Shown here: positions 17,361 through 25,097 of the stretch, piece by piece
Position numbering within the stretch: position 1 is the first letter of the stretch
Layout: every line of letters begins with the position of its first letter
From: Xanthomonas sp.
Lineage (GTDB): Bacteria > Pseudomonadota > Gammaproteobacteria > Xanthomonadales > Xanthomonadaceae
NCBI RefSeq assembly: GCF_017163755.1
Contig: NZ_JAFIWC010000010.1
Span: 1-64,000 of the forward strand
Direction: 5' to 3'
DNA length: 64,000 nt
Position numbers and translations under genes: made by a program
The notes under the pieces: model-generated
Told to the model about the DNA's origin: nothing
Seen by the model: only the letters and a program-made list of their open reading frames with translations
Databases searched by the model: none

Positions 17361-18620
17361 TCACAGATTCTTGCGCGCCGGCGCCAGCAGGTTGCCGAAC
17401 AGCAACCCGGCGACCAGCGCCATCACGATATTGGTCACGCCCAGCAGCGCCGATTGCCCGCCGAGCACGTCCTGCTGCTGCACCAGGGTCAGCAGCCCAC
17501 GAAGGCTGGCGCTGCCGGGCACCAGCATGATGATGCCGGGCAGACGGATCAGCGCGCCGGGGCGTTGCACCACCCGGCCGAACACGTTGCCGGCCGCGGT
17601 CAGCGTCATCGCCGACAGGAAGATGCCGACCGGGCTGCCCCAGGCCTCGCCGGCATAGCGCGCGATCACGTAGCCGGCCACCGAGGCGGCCATCACCCAC
17701 GGATAGTCGCGTCGGCTGGCCTTGAACAGCAGCGCGAAGGCGAACGCGGCCACCAGCAGCGACGCCCATTCCACCCAGCCGGCCTGCGGCCGCGACGCGC
17801 GCACCATCGGCTCCAGTCCGAGCAGGCGCGCCAGCGTGACCGCGATGACCGCGCCGACGGTGAGCTTGAGCACCGTGGTCACCGCGCCGGCGAAGCGCGC
17901 GGTGCCCGACACCCAGTGCTGGCTGGACAGCTCGTTGACCGCATTGGTCAGCGCCATGCCCGGCAGCAGCACCACCAGCGAGGCGATGATCACCGTGTTG
18001 AGATTCAGCGGCGCCACATAGGTGGCCACCAGCGTGGCGACGAAACCGGCCAGCAGCGCCGCCAGCGCCTCGTTGGCCTCCTTGGTCGCCGCACGCTTGT
18101 CGGTGGCCTGGGTCAGCAACCCGATCAGCAGGCCGATCACCGTGGCGGTGGCCGTGTCCAGCCACGGCAGCCGCCACAGCCCGGCCACGCCGGCGGCGGC
18201 CAGGCCGAAGCCGAGCACCTGCATCGCCTTCCAGCCGCGGCTCGGCGGCTGGTCCAGCTGGCGCAGCGCGGTATGGCCCTGCGCCACGCTCATGCGCCCG
18301 CTGGCGACGTCGTCGGCGATCCGGTCGGCGACGCTGAGCTTGTGCAGGTCGTTCTCGCCCGGCGCCAGCCGCACCACGCGGGTGATGTCGCTGGAACCGA
18401 TCGCCTTGGTCGGGTCGCTGAAGCTGAGGATCAGCCCGGTCGGGTTGGACCAGGGTTCGCAGTCCAGATCCAGCTGCTGCGACAGCGCCACCACCGCCGC
18501 TTCCAGGCGCTGGGCGGTGGTGCCGTAGGTGTGCAGGCGGCCGGCGATCTCGGAGACGAAGGCGATCCGCTGCGCATAGGTGGCGTTGGCCGACGGGCTG
18601 ACGGAGGGGGCGAGGGGCAT
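17361..18620 (-). CDS. Threonine/serine exporter family protein (ThrE type)
   Basis: Inner-membrane exporter of small amino acids, 419 residues, combining both ThrE halves: an N-terminal cytosolic domain plus five TM segments (DUF1212/YjjP-like, about residues 20-270), then a C-terminal five-TM domain (DUF3815/YjjB-like, about 285-415). Landmarks are LHTYGTTAQRLE, LPGMALTNAVNEL and LVPGSASLRGLL. The ATG at 18620 is preceded by a GGAGG-like run (on the plus strand read as CCTCC-complement). Monocistronic, diverging from the mla operon. Substrate (Thr/Ser) is by family, not shown here. Confidence 0.9.
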   Translation of the reverse strand: MPLAPSVSPSANATYAQRIAFVSEIAGRLHTYGTTAQRLEAAVVALSQQLDLDCEPWSNPTGLILSFSDPTKAIGSSDITRVVRLAPGENDLHKLSVADRIADDVASGRMSVAQGHTALRQLDQPPSRGWKAMQVLGFGLAAAGVAGLWRLPWLDTATATVIGLLIGLLTQATDKRAATKEANEALAALLAGFVATLVATYVAPLNLNTVIIASLVVLLPGMALTNAVNELSSQHWVSGTARFAGAVTTVLKLTVGAVIAVTLARLLGLEPMVRASRPQAGWVEWASLLVAAFAFALLFKASRRDYPWVMAASVAGYVIARYAGEAWGSPVGIFLSAMTLTAAGNVFGRVVQRPGALIRLPGIIMLVPGSASLRGLLTLVQQQDVLGGQSALLGVTNIVMALVAGLLFGNLLAPARKNL

Positions 18621-18749
18621 GTCCGCTAGTATGGCGCGAACGCCGCGCGCGGCCACCCTCTGCGCGCCGCCGCGGCGGCCTTCGGCGGCCCGGCGCCGCA
18701 CCACGTTGCGCTGCCGGCGAAACAGGTATGCTCGCGCGTCGGACGACCC

Positions 18750-19862
18750 ATGATCGAAACCCAACCGCCAAAATTCAGCCAGGACGACCAGGACCCCTCG
18801 CGGGTGCGGCTGTCCGGCAGTTGGACGCTGTCCACCGCGCTGGCGGTCTCGCAACTGCTGCGCGAGCTGCCGCAGGGCACCACCGGCATCGACGCCAGCG
18901 GCATCAGCCAGCTGGATTCGGCCGGCGTGCTGCAGCTGATGCGCCACGCCACCCGCAGCGGCCTGGCCCACGACGCGCTGAACTTCCGCGCCGACCACCA
19001 GGCGCTGGTGTGCACCATCGAGGAGGTCGCCGACGACCGGCCCAAGCGCAAGCGCGACTACGGCTTCGCCGCCGCGCTCGAACGCCTGGGCTACGCGGTG
19101 CACCGCAACGGCAAGGAGATCGTGTCGCTGATCGGCTTCCTCGGCGAGACCCTGGTCAAGGTGCTGCGCCTGGTGCACGAACCGCGCCGTTTCCGCCTCA
19201 CCTCCACCGTGCACCACATGGAGCAGGTCGGGCTGGACGCGGTGCCGCTGGTGGCGCTGCTGTCGTACCTGGTCGGCGCGGTGATCGCGTTCCTGGGCTC
19301 GACCATCCTGCGCGACTTCGGCGCCGAGATCTACGTGGTGGAACTGGTCAGCATCGCCTTCCTGCGCGAGTTCGCGGTGCTGCTGACCGCGATCGTGCTG
19401 GCCGGGCGCACCGCCAGCGCCTTCACCGCGCAGATCGGCGCGATGAAGGCGCGCGAGGAGGTCGACGCGATCCAGACCCTGGGCCTGGACCCGATGGACC
19501 TGCTGGTGATTCCGCGGCTGGTGGCGCTGATGGTGATGCTGCCGCTGTTGACCTTCGTGGCGATGATCGCCGGCTTGGCCGGCGGCGTCACCGTCGGCGC
19601 GTTCGACCTGGGCATCCCGCCGCAGATGTACCTGGCGCGCATGCACGACACCATCCAGCTGCGGCACATGCTGGTCGGGCTGTCCAAGGCGCCGGTGTTC
19701 GCCGTGGTGATCGGCCTGATCGGCTGCCTGGAAGGCCTGCGCGTGGAAGGCACCGCGCAGTCGGTGGGCGAACGCACCACCTCCAGCGTGGTGCAGACGA
19801 TCTCGCTGGTGATCATCATCGACGCGATCGCCGCGCTGTGGTTCATGAACGTGGGGTGGTGA
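18750..19862 (+). CDS. mlaE: MlaE-type ABC permease with N-terminal STAS domain
   Basis: Permease of a phospholipid-trafficking ABC transporter. It has 370 residues. Residues 1-100 form a STAS/MlaB-like domain (DASGISQLDSAGVLQLMRH), and residues about 130-370 are the MlaE permease with conserved EIYVVELVSIAFLREF-type and AQIGAMKAREEVDAIQTLG sequences. In E. coli MlaB is a separate protein; here it is fused. MlaF and MlaD follow. There is no MlaC-type gene nearby; instead a lipoprotein closes the operon. Confidence 0.93.
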   Translation: MIETQPPKFSQDDQDPSRVRLSGSWTLSTALAVSQLLRELPQGTTGIDASGISQLDSAGVLQLMRHATRSGLAHDALNFRADHQALVCTIEEVADDRPKRKRDYGFAAALERLGYAVHRNGKEIVSLIGFLGETLVKVLRLVHEPRRFRLTSTVHHMEQVGLDAVPLVALLSYLVGAVIAFLGSTILRDFGAEIYVVELVSIAFLREFAVLLTAIVLAGRTASAFTAQIGAMKAREEVDAIQTLGLDPMDLLVIPRLVALMVMLPLLTFVAMIAGLAGGVTVGAFDLGIPPQMYLARMHDTIQLRHMLVGLSKAPVFAVVIGLIGCLEGLRVEGTAQSVGERTTSSVVQTISLVIIIDAIAALWFMNVGW

Positions 19863-19870
19863 GATGAGGC

Positions 19871-19979
19871 CGGGGATCGGGAGCCGGGAATCGGGAATGG
19901 ATGGAGCCAGGTGCGTCGCGGCACCTGGCCGGGAGTGCATGCCTTGACGATTCCCGATTCCCCGGTCCCGGTTCCCGAT
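19871..19979. repeat. Inverted GGGAATC/GATTCCC heptamers between mlaE and mlaF
   Basis: GGGAATCG-type heptamers (19871-19897) face their complement (19949-19979), with an internal hairpin CCAGGTGC (19907-19914) / GCACCTGG (19921-19928). The right arm is inside the mlaF reading frame and supplies the residues IPDSPVPVPD. Confidence 0.85.
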
Positions 19980-20765
19980 GAAGAACTGGCGGTCTCGGTG
20001 CGCGGCCTGCTCAACCGCTTCGGCGCGCAGACCGTGCACGAGGACCTGGACCTGGACGTGCGCCGCGGCGAGATCCTCGGCGTGGTCGGCGGTTCGGGCA
20101 CCGGCAAGTCGGTGCTGATGCGCAGCATCCTGGGCCTGCGCGAACCCGACGCCGGGCGCATCCGCGTGCTCGGCGTGGACACCGATTCGCGCCGCCGCGA
20201 AGACCGCCTGCACGTGGAGCGCAACACCGGCGTGCTGTTCCAGGACGGGGCGCTGTTCTCGTCGCTGACCGTGGGCGAGAACGTGCAGGTGCCGCTGAAG
20301 GAGCACTTCGGCGAGCTGCCCGACAGCTGGCACTACGAACTGGCGCTGCTGAAGGTCAAGCTGGCCGGGTTGCCGGCCGACGCGCTGAACAAGTTGCCGT
20401 CGCAGCTGTCCGGCGGCATGCGCAAGCGCGCCGGGCTGGCGCGGGCGCTGGCGCTGGATCCGCCGCTGCTGTTCCTGGACGAACCCACCGCCGGCCTGGA
20501 CCCGATCGGCGCGGCCGCGTTCGACCGCCTGATCCGCACCCTGCAGGAAGCGCTGGGCCTGACCGTGTTCCTCATCACCCACGACCTGGACACCCTGTAC
20601 GCTATCTGCGACCGCGTGGCGGTGCTGGCCGACCGCAAGGTCATCGCCACCGCGCCGCTAGCCGAGATCGAGCAGGTCGACCATCCGTGGATCCAGGAAT
20701 ACTTCCACGGCCCGCGCGCGCGCGCGGCCCGCGACGCCAAAACCGCCTGGACCGAGAACGTCTAG
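19944..20765 (+). CDS. mlaF: MlaF-type ABC ATPase
   Basis: ATPase that drives the MlaE permease. Walker A is GGSGTGKS (about residues 49-56), the signature is LSGGMRKRAGLARAL, Walker B is LLFLDEPTAGLD, and the switch His is in LITHDLD. The start is unsure. TTG at 19944 has a GGGAG Shine-Dalgarno eight bases upstream and was chosen. GTG at 19911 lies inside a repeat hairpin. Conserved sequence begins only at LAVSVRGLLNRFG, about residue 15, because the first codons are repeat-derived. Translation likely follows mlaE on the same transcript. Confidence 0.92.
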   Translation: MTIPDSPVPVPDEELAVSVRGLLNRFGAQTVHEDLDLDVRRGEILGVVGGSGTGKSVLMRSILGLREPDAGRIRVLGVDTDSRRREDRLHVERNTGVLFQDGALFSSLTVGENVQVPLKEHFGELPDSWHYELALLKVKLAGLPADALNKLPSQLSGGMRKRAGLARALALDPPLLFLDEPTAGLDPIGAAAFDRLIRTLQEALGLTVFLITHDLDTLYAICDRVAVLADRKVIATAPLAEIEQVDHPWIQEYFHGPRARAARDAKTAWTENV

Positions 20766-20925
20766 GGCCGACCGACGCCATGGGAACGAACCGCCGCGCC
20801 CCGGCGCGCGGGCAAGGAACAACGAGAGAGCTTATGCCGACAAGCAACCCAGCGATGACGCGGTCCCGTGCGTGCCCCGGCGCGGCCTTGCGCGCCGGCC
20901 TCCCTAGCGTTGACAGGTCCTAATC

Positions 20926-21852
20926 ATGGAAACCAAAGCCAACTACGTCCTGATCGGCGCCTTCACCATCGTGGTGGCGCTGGCGCTGCTGCTGTTCGGC
21001 CTGTGGGCGGCCAAGTACTCGTCCGACCGCACCTGGCAGGAGTACCGGGTGGTGTTCCGCGAGGCGGTCACCGGGCTGTCGGTCGGCAGCCCGGTGCAGT
21101 ACAACGGCATCTCGGTGGGCTCGATCACCGAGCTGACCCTGGCGCCGAACGATCCGCGCCAGGTGGTCGCACGGGTCCGGGTCAATTCCACCACCCCGAT
21201 CAAGAGCGACACCCGCGCCAAGCTGGGCATCACCAGCCTGACCGGACCGTCGATCATCCAGCTGTCCGGCGGCACCCCCGAAGCGCCCACGCTGACCTCG
21301 ATCGACAAGAGCGACGCGCCGATCATCCAGACCACGCCGTCGGCGCTGCAGAACATCACCGACACCGCCAACCGCATCGTCGAGCGCATGGACGAGGTGC
21401 TCAGCGACCGCAACGTGGCCAGCATCTCGGCCACGCTGCAGAACCTGGAATCGATCAGCGGCTCGCTGGCCGACCGCGACCAGGGCATGCAGTCGCTGAT
21501 CGTCAGCGCGCGCGACGCCGCGCGCAATCTGGATGCGACGCTGAAGACCACCAACGGCACCATCCAGCGCCTGGACCAGAACCTGGTGCAGCAGCTGCCG
21601 CCGATCCTGGAGAAGCTGGAAACCACGCTGAGCAAGCTGGATTCGGCCGCCGGCAACGCCGATACGATCCTCGGCGAGAACCGCTCGGCGATCAACAGCT
21701 TCGCCAACGACGGCCTGGGCCAGCTCGGCCCCACCCTGACCGAGCTGCGCGGGCTGATCCGCGACCTGCGCCGGGTCAGCGACCGCCTCGACAACAACCC
21801 CGCGCGCTACCTGCTCGGACGCGACGCCCCGAAGGAGTTCGAACCCAAATGA
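20926..21852 (+). CDS. mlaD: MlaD-type MCE domain protein
   Basis: Membrane-anchored, periplasmic lipid-binding subunit, 308 residues. One N-terminal TM (about 8-28) precedes a single MCE domain (about 38-115; YRVVFREAVTGLSVGSPVQYNG). A long helical C-terminus (about 140-300) is rich in Leu/Asp heptads (LEKLETTLSKLDSA) and probably forms the hexamer's coiled-coil needle, longer than in E. coli MlaD (183 aa). The ATG at 20926 follows the 160-base gap after mlaF. Its stop overlaps the next start (ATGA). Confidence 0.94.
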   Translation: METKANYVLIGAFTIVVALALLLFGLWAAKYSSDRTWQEYRVVFREAVTGLSVGSPVQYNGISVGSITELTLAPNDPRQVVARVRVNSTTPIKSDTRAKLGITSLTGPSIIQLSGGTPEAPTLTSIDKSDAPIIQTTPSALQNITDTANRIVERMDEVLSDRNVASISATLQNLESISGSLADRDQGMQSLIVSARDAARNLDATLKTTNGTIQRLDQNLVQQLPPILEKLETTLSKLDSAAGNADTILGENRSAINSFANDGLGQLGPTLTELRGLIRDLRRVSDRLDNNPARYLLGRDAPKEFEPK

Positions 21853-22517
21853 AGCCGACGCGCGCTCCCCTGCTGCTCGCCCCGGCCCTGTGCCTGCTCG
21901 CCGGCTGCTCCGCGCTGACCGGCGGCAGCAAGGAGCCGGCGACGATCTACGCCCCGAACGTGCGGGTCAGCGCCGATCCGGCGTGGCCGCGCGTGGACTG
22001 GCAGCTGGCGGTCGCCAAGCCCAGCGCCGCGCGCGTGGTCGACAGCCCGCGCATCAACGTGCGCCCGACCCCGGGCGAGCTGGAGGTGTACCGCGGCGTC
22101 GGCTGGGCGCAACCGGCCACCGACATGGTCGAGGACGCGCTGGTGCGCGCGTTCGAGGACTCCGAGCGCATTCCCGGCGTGGCCCGCCTGGGCAGCGGCA
22201 TCCGCGCCGACTACAAGCTGGTGCTGGACCTGCGCCGCTTCGAGTCCGACTACGCCGGCCGCGAAGTGCCATCGGCGACGATCGAACTCAACGCCAAGCT
22301 GCTGCACACCAGCGACCAGCGCGTGGTCGCCTCGCGCACCTTCCTCGCCGCGCAGCCGTCGGCGAGCACCGCGCCGGCGCAGGTGGCCGGCGCGTTCGAG
22401 CAGGCGCTGACCCGGATCACCACCGATGTCGTCGGCTGGACCCTGCAGCAGGGCCAGGCCGACGCGGCGGCCATGCCGGTGCCGCCGGCCACGATCCTGT
22501 CGACGCCGCGGCGCTGA
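21849..22517 (+). CDS. ABC-type transport auxiliary lipoprotein (PqiC/YmbA-like)
   Basis: Outer-membrane lipoprotein of the DUF330/ABC_trans_aux family, 222 residues, with a signal peptide and lipobox LLAGC (Cys at about residue 21). The core runs from the IYAPNVRVSADPAWPRVDW segment through SPRINVRPTPGELEVYRGVGWAQP to ATIELNAKLLHTSDQRVVASR. Family members dock MCE-protein tunnels to the outer membrane. It overlaps mlaD by four bases, so the operon is mlaE-mlaF-mlaD-lipoprotein and resembles a hybrid of Mla and Pqi systems. Confidence 0.9.
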   Translation: MKPTRAPLLLAPALCLLAGCSALTGGSKEPATIYAPNVRVSADPAWPRVDWQLAVAKPSAARVVDSPRINVRPTPGELEVYRGVGWAQPATDMVEDALVRAFEDSERIPGVARLGSGIRADYKLVLDLRRFESDYAGREVPSATIELNAKLLHTSDQRVVASRTFLAAQPSASTAPAQVAGAFEQALTRITTDVVGWTLQQGQADAAAMPVPPATILSTPRR

Positions 22518-22546
22518 TCGAGATGGCCTCGGCCCCTTCGGGGCAC

Positions 22547-22612
22547 CTTCTCCGCTGGGAGAAGGGAGCGGCGATGCACCCGCTTCAGCCCCTCTCCCTC
22601 CGGGAGAGGGGT
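22547..22612. repeat. Double stem-loop repeat after the mla operon
   Basis: Hairpin 1 is CCTTCTCC/GGAGAAGG (22547-22566). Hairpin 2 is CCCCTCTCCC/GGGAGAGGGG with a three-base loop (22590-22612). This two-hairpin sequence is a known kind of dispersed repeat in xanthomonads and lies between convergent genes, so it may also act as a terminator. Confidence 0.75.
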
Positions 22613-22747
22613 TGGGGTGAGGGTCCGGCAGGCAATGACGCCAGCGGGCACCACCTCCAATCAAGCGCCGCGGACTGGAGTCACCAGGCTTCGCCACCAA
22701 CCTTCTCCGTCCCTAGAAGCCTTCAGGAAGCGGAGCCCGCCACTACG

Positions 22748-23329
22748 CTAGTCCGCAGCGATCCGGCGGAAGGTCAGGTTGATGCGCTCGCCCACCGGCC
22801 TGGCGGTGCGCGGCAGCGCGTGGCGGTACAGGCGCTGGGTGTCGCCGCGCATCAGCAGCAAGCCGCCCGCGGTGAGGTCCAGCGCCTGGCGCAACGCCGG
22901 CTCATGGCGATGGCGCAGCGCGAAGCGGCGGGTCGCGCCCAGGCTCAGCGACGCGATCAGCGGCTGCGCGCCGAGTTCCTTTTCGTCGTCGCTGTGCCAG
23001 CCCATCGCATCGCGTCCGTCGCGATAGCGATTGGCCAGCACGCTATTGAACGCCACCCCGGTGTGCGCGACCAGCCGTTCGCGCAGCGGAAGCAGCGCCG
23101 ATGGCCACGGATGCGGCGCAAAGCGCGTGCCGGAATAGCGATAGCTGGCATCGGCATCGCCGATCCAGCAGCTCAGTCGCGGCGAGTCCACCTCGCGCCC
23201 GAACAGGCGGATGCGGTGCACCTCCCACGCCACCATGGCCTGCAGCTGCGCGAACAGCGCCGCGGCCGCGGCCGGCGCCAGCCAGTCCGGGATCCACTCC
23301 ACGTCGGCGCCGGGCAGATCGAGCTTCAT
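22748..23329 (-). CDS. alkB: AlkB-type 2-oxoglutarate/Fe(II) dioxygenase
   Basis: Oxidative demethylase of alkylated DNA/RNA bases, 193 residues. Fe ligands are H112 and D114 in MGWHSDDEKELG and H170 in YRHALP; R182 (ERINLTFR) would bind 2-oxoglutarate. ANRYRDGRDAMGWHSDDE is closest to the ALKBH2/3-like bacterial subgroup, not classical E. coli AlkB. The ATG at 23329 gives a complete fold. Monocistronic, diverging from the ETF-QO gene across a gap with a repeated ACGCTAGC element. Confidence 0.9.
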   Translation of the reverse strand: MKLDLPGADVEWIPDWLAPAAAAALFAQLQAMVAWEVHRIRLFGREVDSPRLSCWIGDADASYRYSGTRFAPHPWPSALLPLRERLVAHTGVAFNSVLANRYRDGRDAMGWHSDDEKELGAQPLIASLSLGATRRFALRHRHEPALRQALDLTAGGLLLMRGDTQRLYRHALPRTARPVGERINLTFRRIAAD

Positions 23330-23336
23330 CGCCCTC

Positions 23337-23371
23337 ACGCTAGCATGCCCGGGTTCACCATACGCTAGCGT
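23337..23371. promoter_or_regulatory. Repeated ACGCTAGC element between alkB and ETF-QO genes
   Basis: ACGCTAGC occurs at 23337-23344 and again at 23362-23369, where it is part of the palindrome ACGCTAGCGT (23362-23371). It lies 8-42 bases upstream of the alkB ATG in a 114-base divergent gap, where an operator would be expected. Function is inferred only from position. Confidence 0.35.
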
Positions 23372-23443
23372 CCGGAGTTTGCCCCGCGGGCGACAAACCC
23401 TGAAAATGCGGGCAGCCACAATGAGCCAACGGGAGCGGACGAC

Positions 23444-25087
23444 ATGACGGGAGTGGACGGGGACAGCGGCACGCCAGAACCGGTGGAACGCGACGTGATG
23501 GAGTACGACGTGGTCACCGTCGGCGCGGGTCCGTCCGGGCTGGCGTTCGCGATCCGGCTCAAGCAGCTCAACCCCGACATCTCGGTGTGCGTGATCGAGA
23601 AGGCCAGCACCGTGGGCGCGCAGATCCTGTCCGGCGCGGTGATCGAGCCGGCGCCGCTGGACGCGCTGCTGCCCGGCTGGCGCGACCACCCGCCGCCGGT
23701 CTGCGTGCCCGCCGGCGAGGACGAATTCTGGTACCTGAGCAAGGACGGCGGCCGCAAATCGCCGCTCGTGCCGCCGGGCATGCGCAACCACGGCAACTTC
23801 ATCGTCAGCCTGGGCGCGCTGTGCGCGTGGCTGGCGCCGCAGGCCGAGGCGCTGGGCGTGGAAATCTACCCCGGCTTCGCCGCCGCCGAGACCCTGCACG
23901 ACGCCGACGGCCGCGTCGCAGGCGTGCGCATCGGCGACATGGGCGTGGCCAAGGACGGCACGCACAAGCCCGGCTACACCGCCGGCATCGACATCCGCGC
24001 CAAGGTCACGGTGCTGGCCGAAGGCGCGCGCGGCCACCTGACCAAGCGGCTGATCAAGCGCTTCTCGCTCGACAAGGGCCACGACCCGCAGGCCTTCTCG
24101 ATCGGCATCAAGGAACTGTGGCAGGTCCCCGAAGGGCGCGCGGTCCCCGGCAAGATCGTGCATACCGTGGGCTGGCCGGCCGACAGCAAGACCTACGCCG
24201 GCAGCTTCCTGTACCACCTGGAGAACAACCAGATCGCGCTCGGCTACGTCAGCGGCCTGGACTATCAAGACCCCGAGTACCGGCCGTGGGAGGCCTTCCA
24301 GCAGTGGAAGAACCACCCGCTGATCAAGCCGCTGCTGGACGGCGGCAGCATCCTGTCGGCCGGCGCGCGCGCGATCGCCAGCGGCGGCTGGCAGTCGCTG
24401 CCGAAGGTGGAGATGCCCGGCGCGCTGCTGATCGGCGATACCGCTGGCCTGCTCAACGTGCCCAAGATCAAGGGCACCCACCAGGCGATCCGCAGCGGCA
24501 TGCTCGCCGCCGAGCACCTGGCCGCCGGCGCCGCGCTGGACCCGGCCGGCTTCGACGCGCGGCTGCGCGGCTCGGAGGTGATGGCCGAGTTGCGCCAGGT
24601 GCGCAACATCAAGCCCGGCTTCAAGAAGGGATTGTGGTTCGGCCTGCTCAATGGCGCGTGGGAGACGCTGGTCAAGGGCGCCTCCCCCTGGACGTTGAAG
24701 GTCACCGCAGACTGGTCGTCGATGGACCGGCTCGGCGAGCACGAACAGCCCCGGCGCGACTACGTGCAGCGCGAACTGGCCCCGCGCGACCGCCTGCAAG
24801 GCGTGTATTTCGCCGCCACCGAACACGACGAGGACCAGCCCGTGCACCTGCGCGTGCTGGACCCGCAGATCTGCGTGACCCGCTGCGCCGAGGAATACGG
24901 CAACCCCTGCACCCGCTTCTGCCCGGCCGCGGTCTACGAGATCGTCGACGACGACGCCGGCAAGCGCCTGCAGATCAACGCCGCCAACTGCGTGCACTGC
25001 AAGACCTGCGACATCAAGGACCCCTACGAGATCATCGACTGGGTCACCCCGGAAGGCGGCTCCGGACCGAACTACCAGAACCTGTGA
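23444..25087 (+). CDS. etfD: Electron transfer flavoprotein-ubiquinone oxidoreductase
   Basis: Membrane-associated FAD/4Fe-4S enzyme moving electrons from ETF to ubiquinone. It has 547 residues. The FAD-binding motif VGAGPSGLAFAIRL lies near residue 26; the membrane/quinone region follows; the C-terminal ferredoxin-like domain carries cluster Cys in CVTRCAEEYGNPCTRFCP and CVHCKTCD. The ATG at 23444 has GGAG eight bases upstream. Its partners etfB and etfA are at 35307-36991. Confidence 0.95.
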   Translation: MTGVDGDSGTPEPVERDVMEYDVVTVGAGPSGLAFAIRLKQLNPDISVCVIEKASTVGAQILSGAVIEPAPLDALLPGWRDHPPPVCVPAGEDEFWYLSKDGGRKSPLVPPGMRNHGNFIVSLGALCAWLAPQAEALGVEIYPGFAAAETLHDADGRVAGVRIGDMGVAKDGTHKPGYTAGIDIRAKVTVLAEGARGHLTKRLIKRFSLDKGHDPQAFSIGIKELWQVPEGRAVPGKIVHTVGWPADSKTYAGSFLYHLENNQIALGYVSGLDYQDPEYRPWEAFQQWKNHPLIKPLLDGGSILSAGARAIASGGWQSLPKVEMPGALLIGDTAGLLNVPKIKGTHQAIRSGMLAAEHLAAGAALDPAGFDARLRGSEVMAELRQVRNIKPGFKKGLWFGLLNGAWETLVKGASPWTLKVTADWSSMDRLGEHEQPRRDYVQRELAPRDRLQGVYFAATEHDEDQPVHLRVLDPQICVTRCAEEYGNPCTRFCPAAVYEIVDDDAGKRLQINAANCVHCKTCDIKDPYEIIDWVTPEGGSGPNYQNL

Positions 25088-25097
25088 TTTGCATCTG

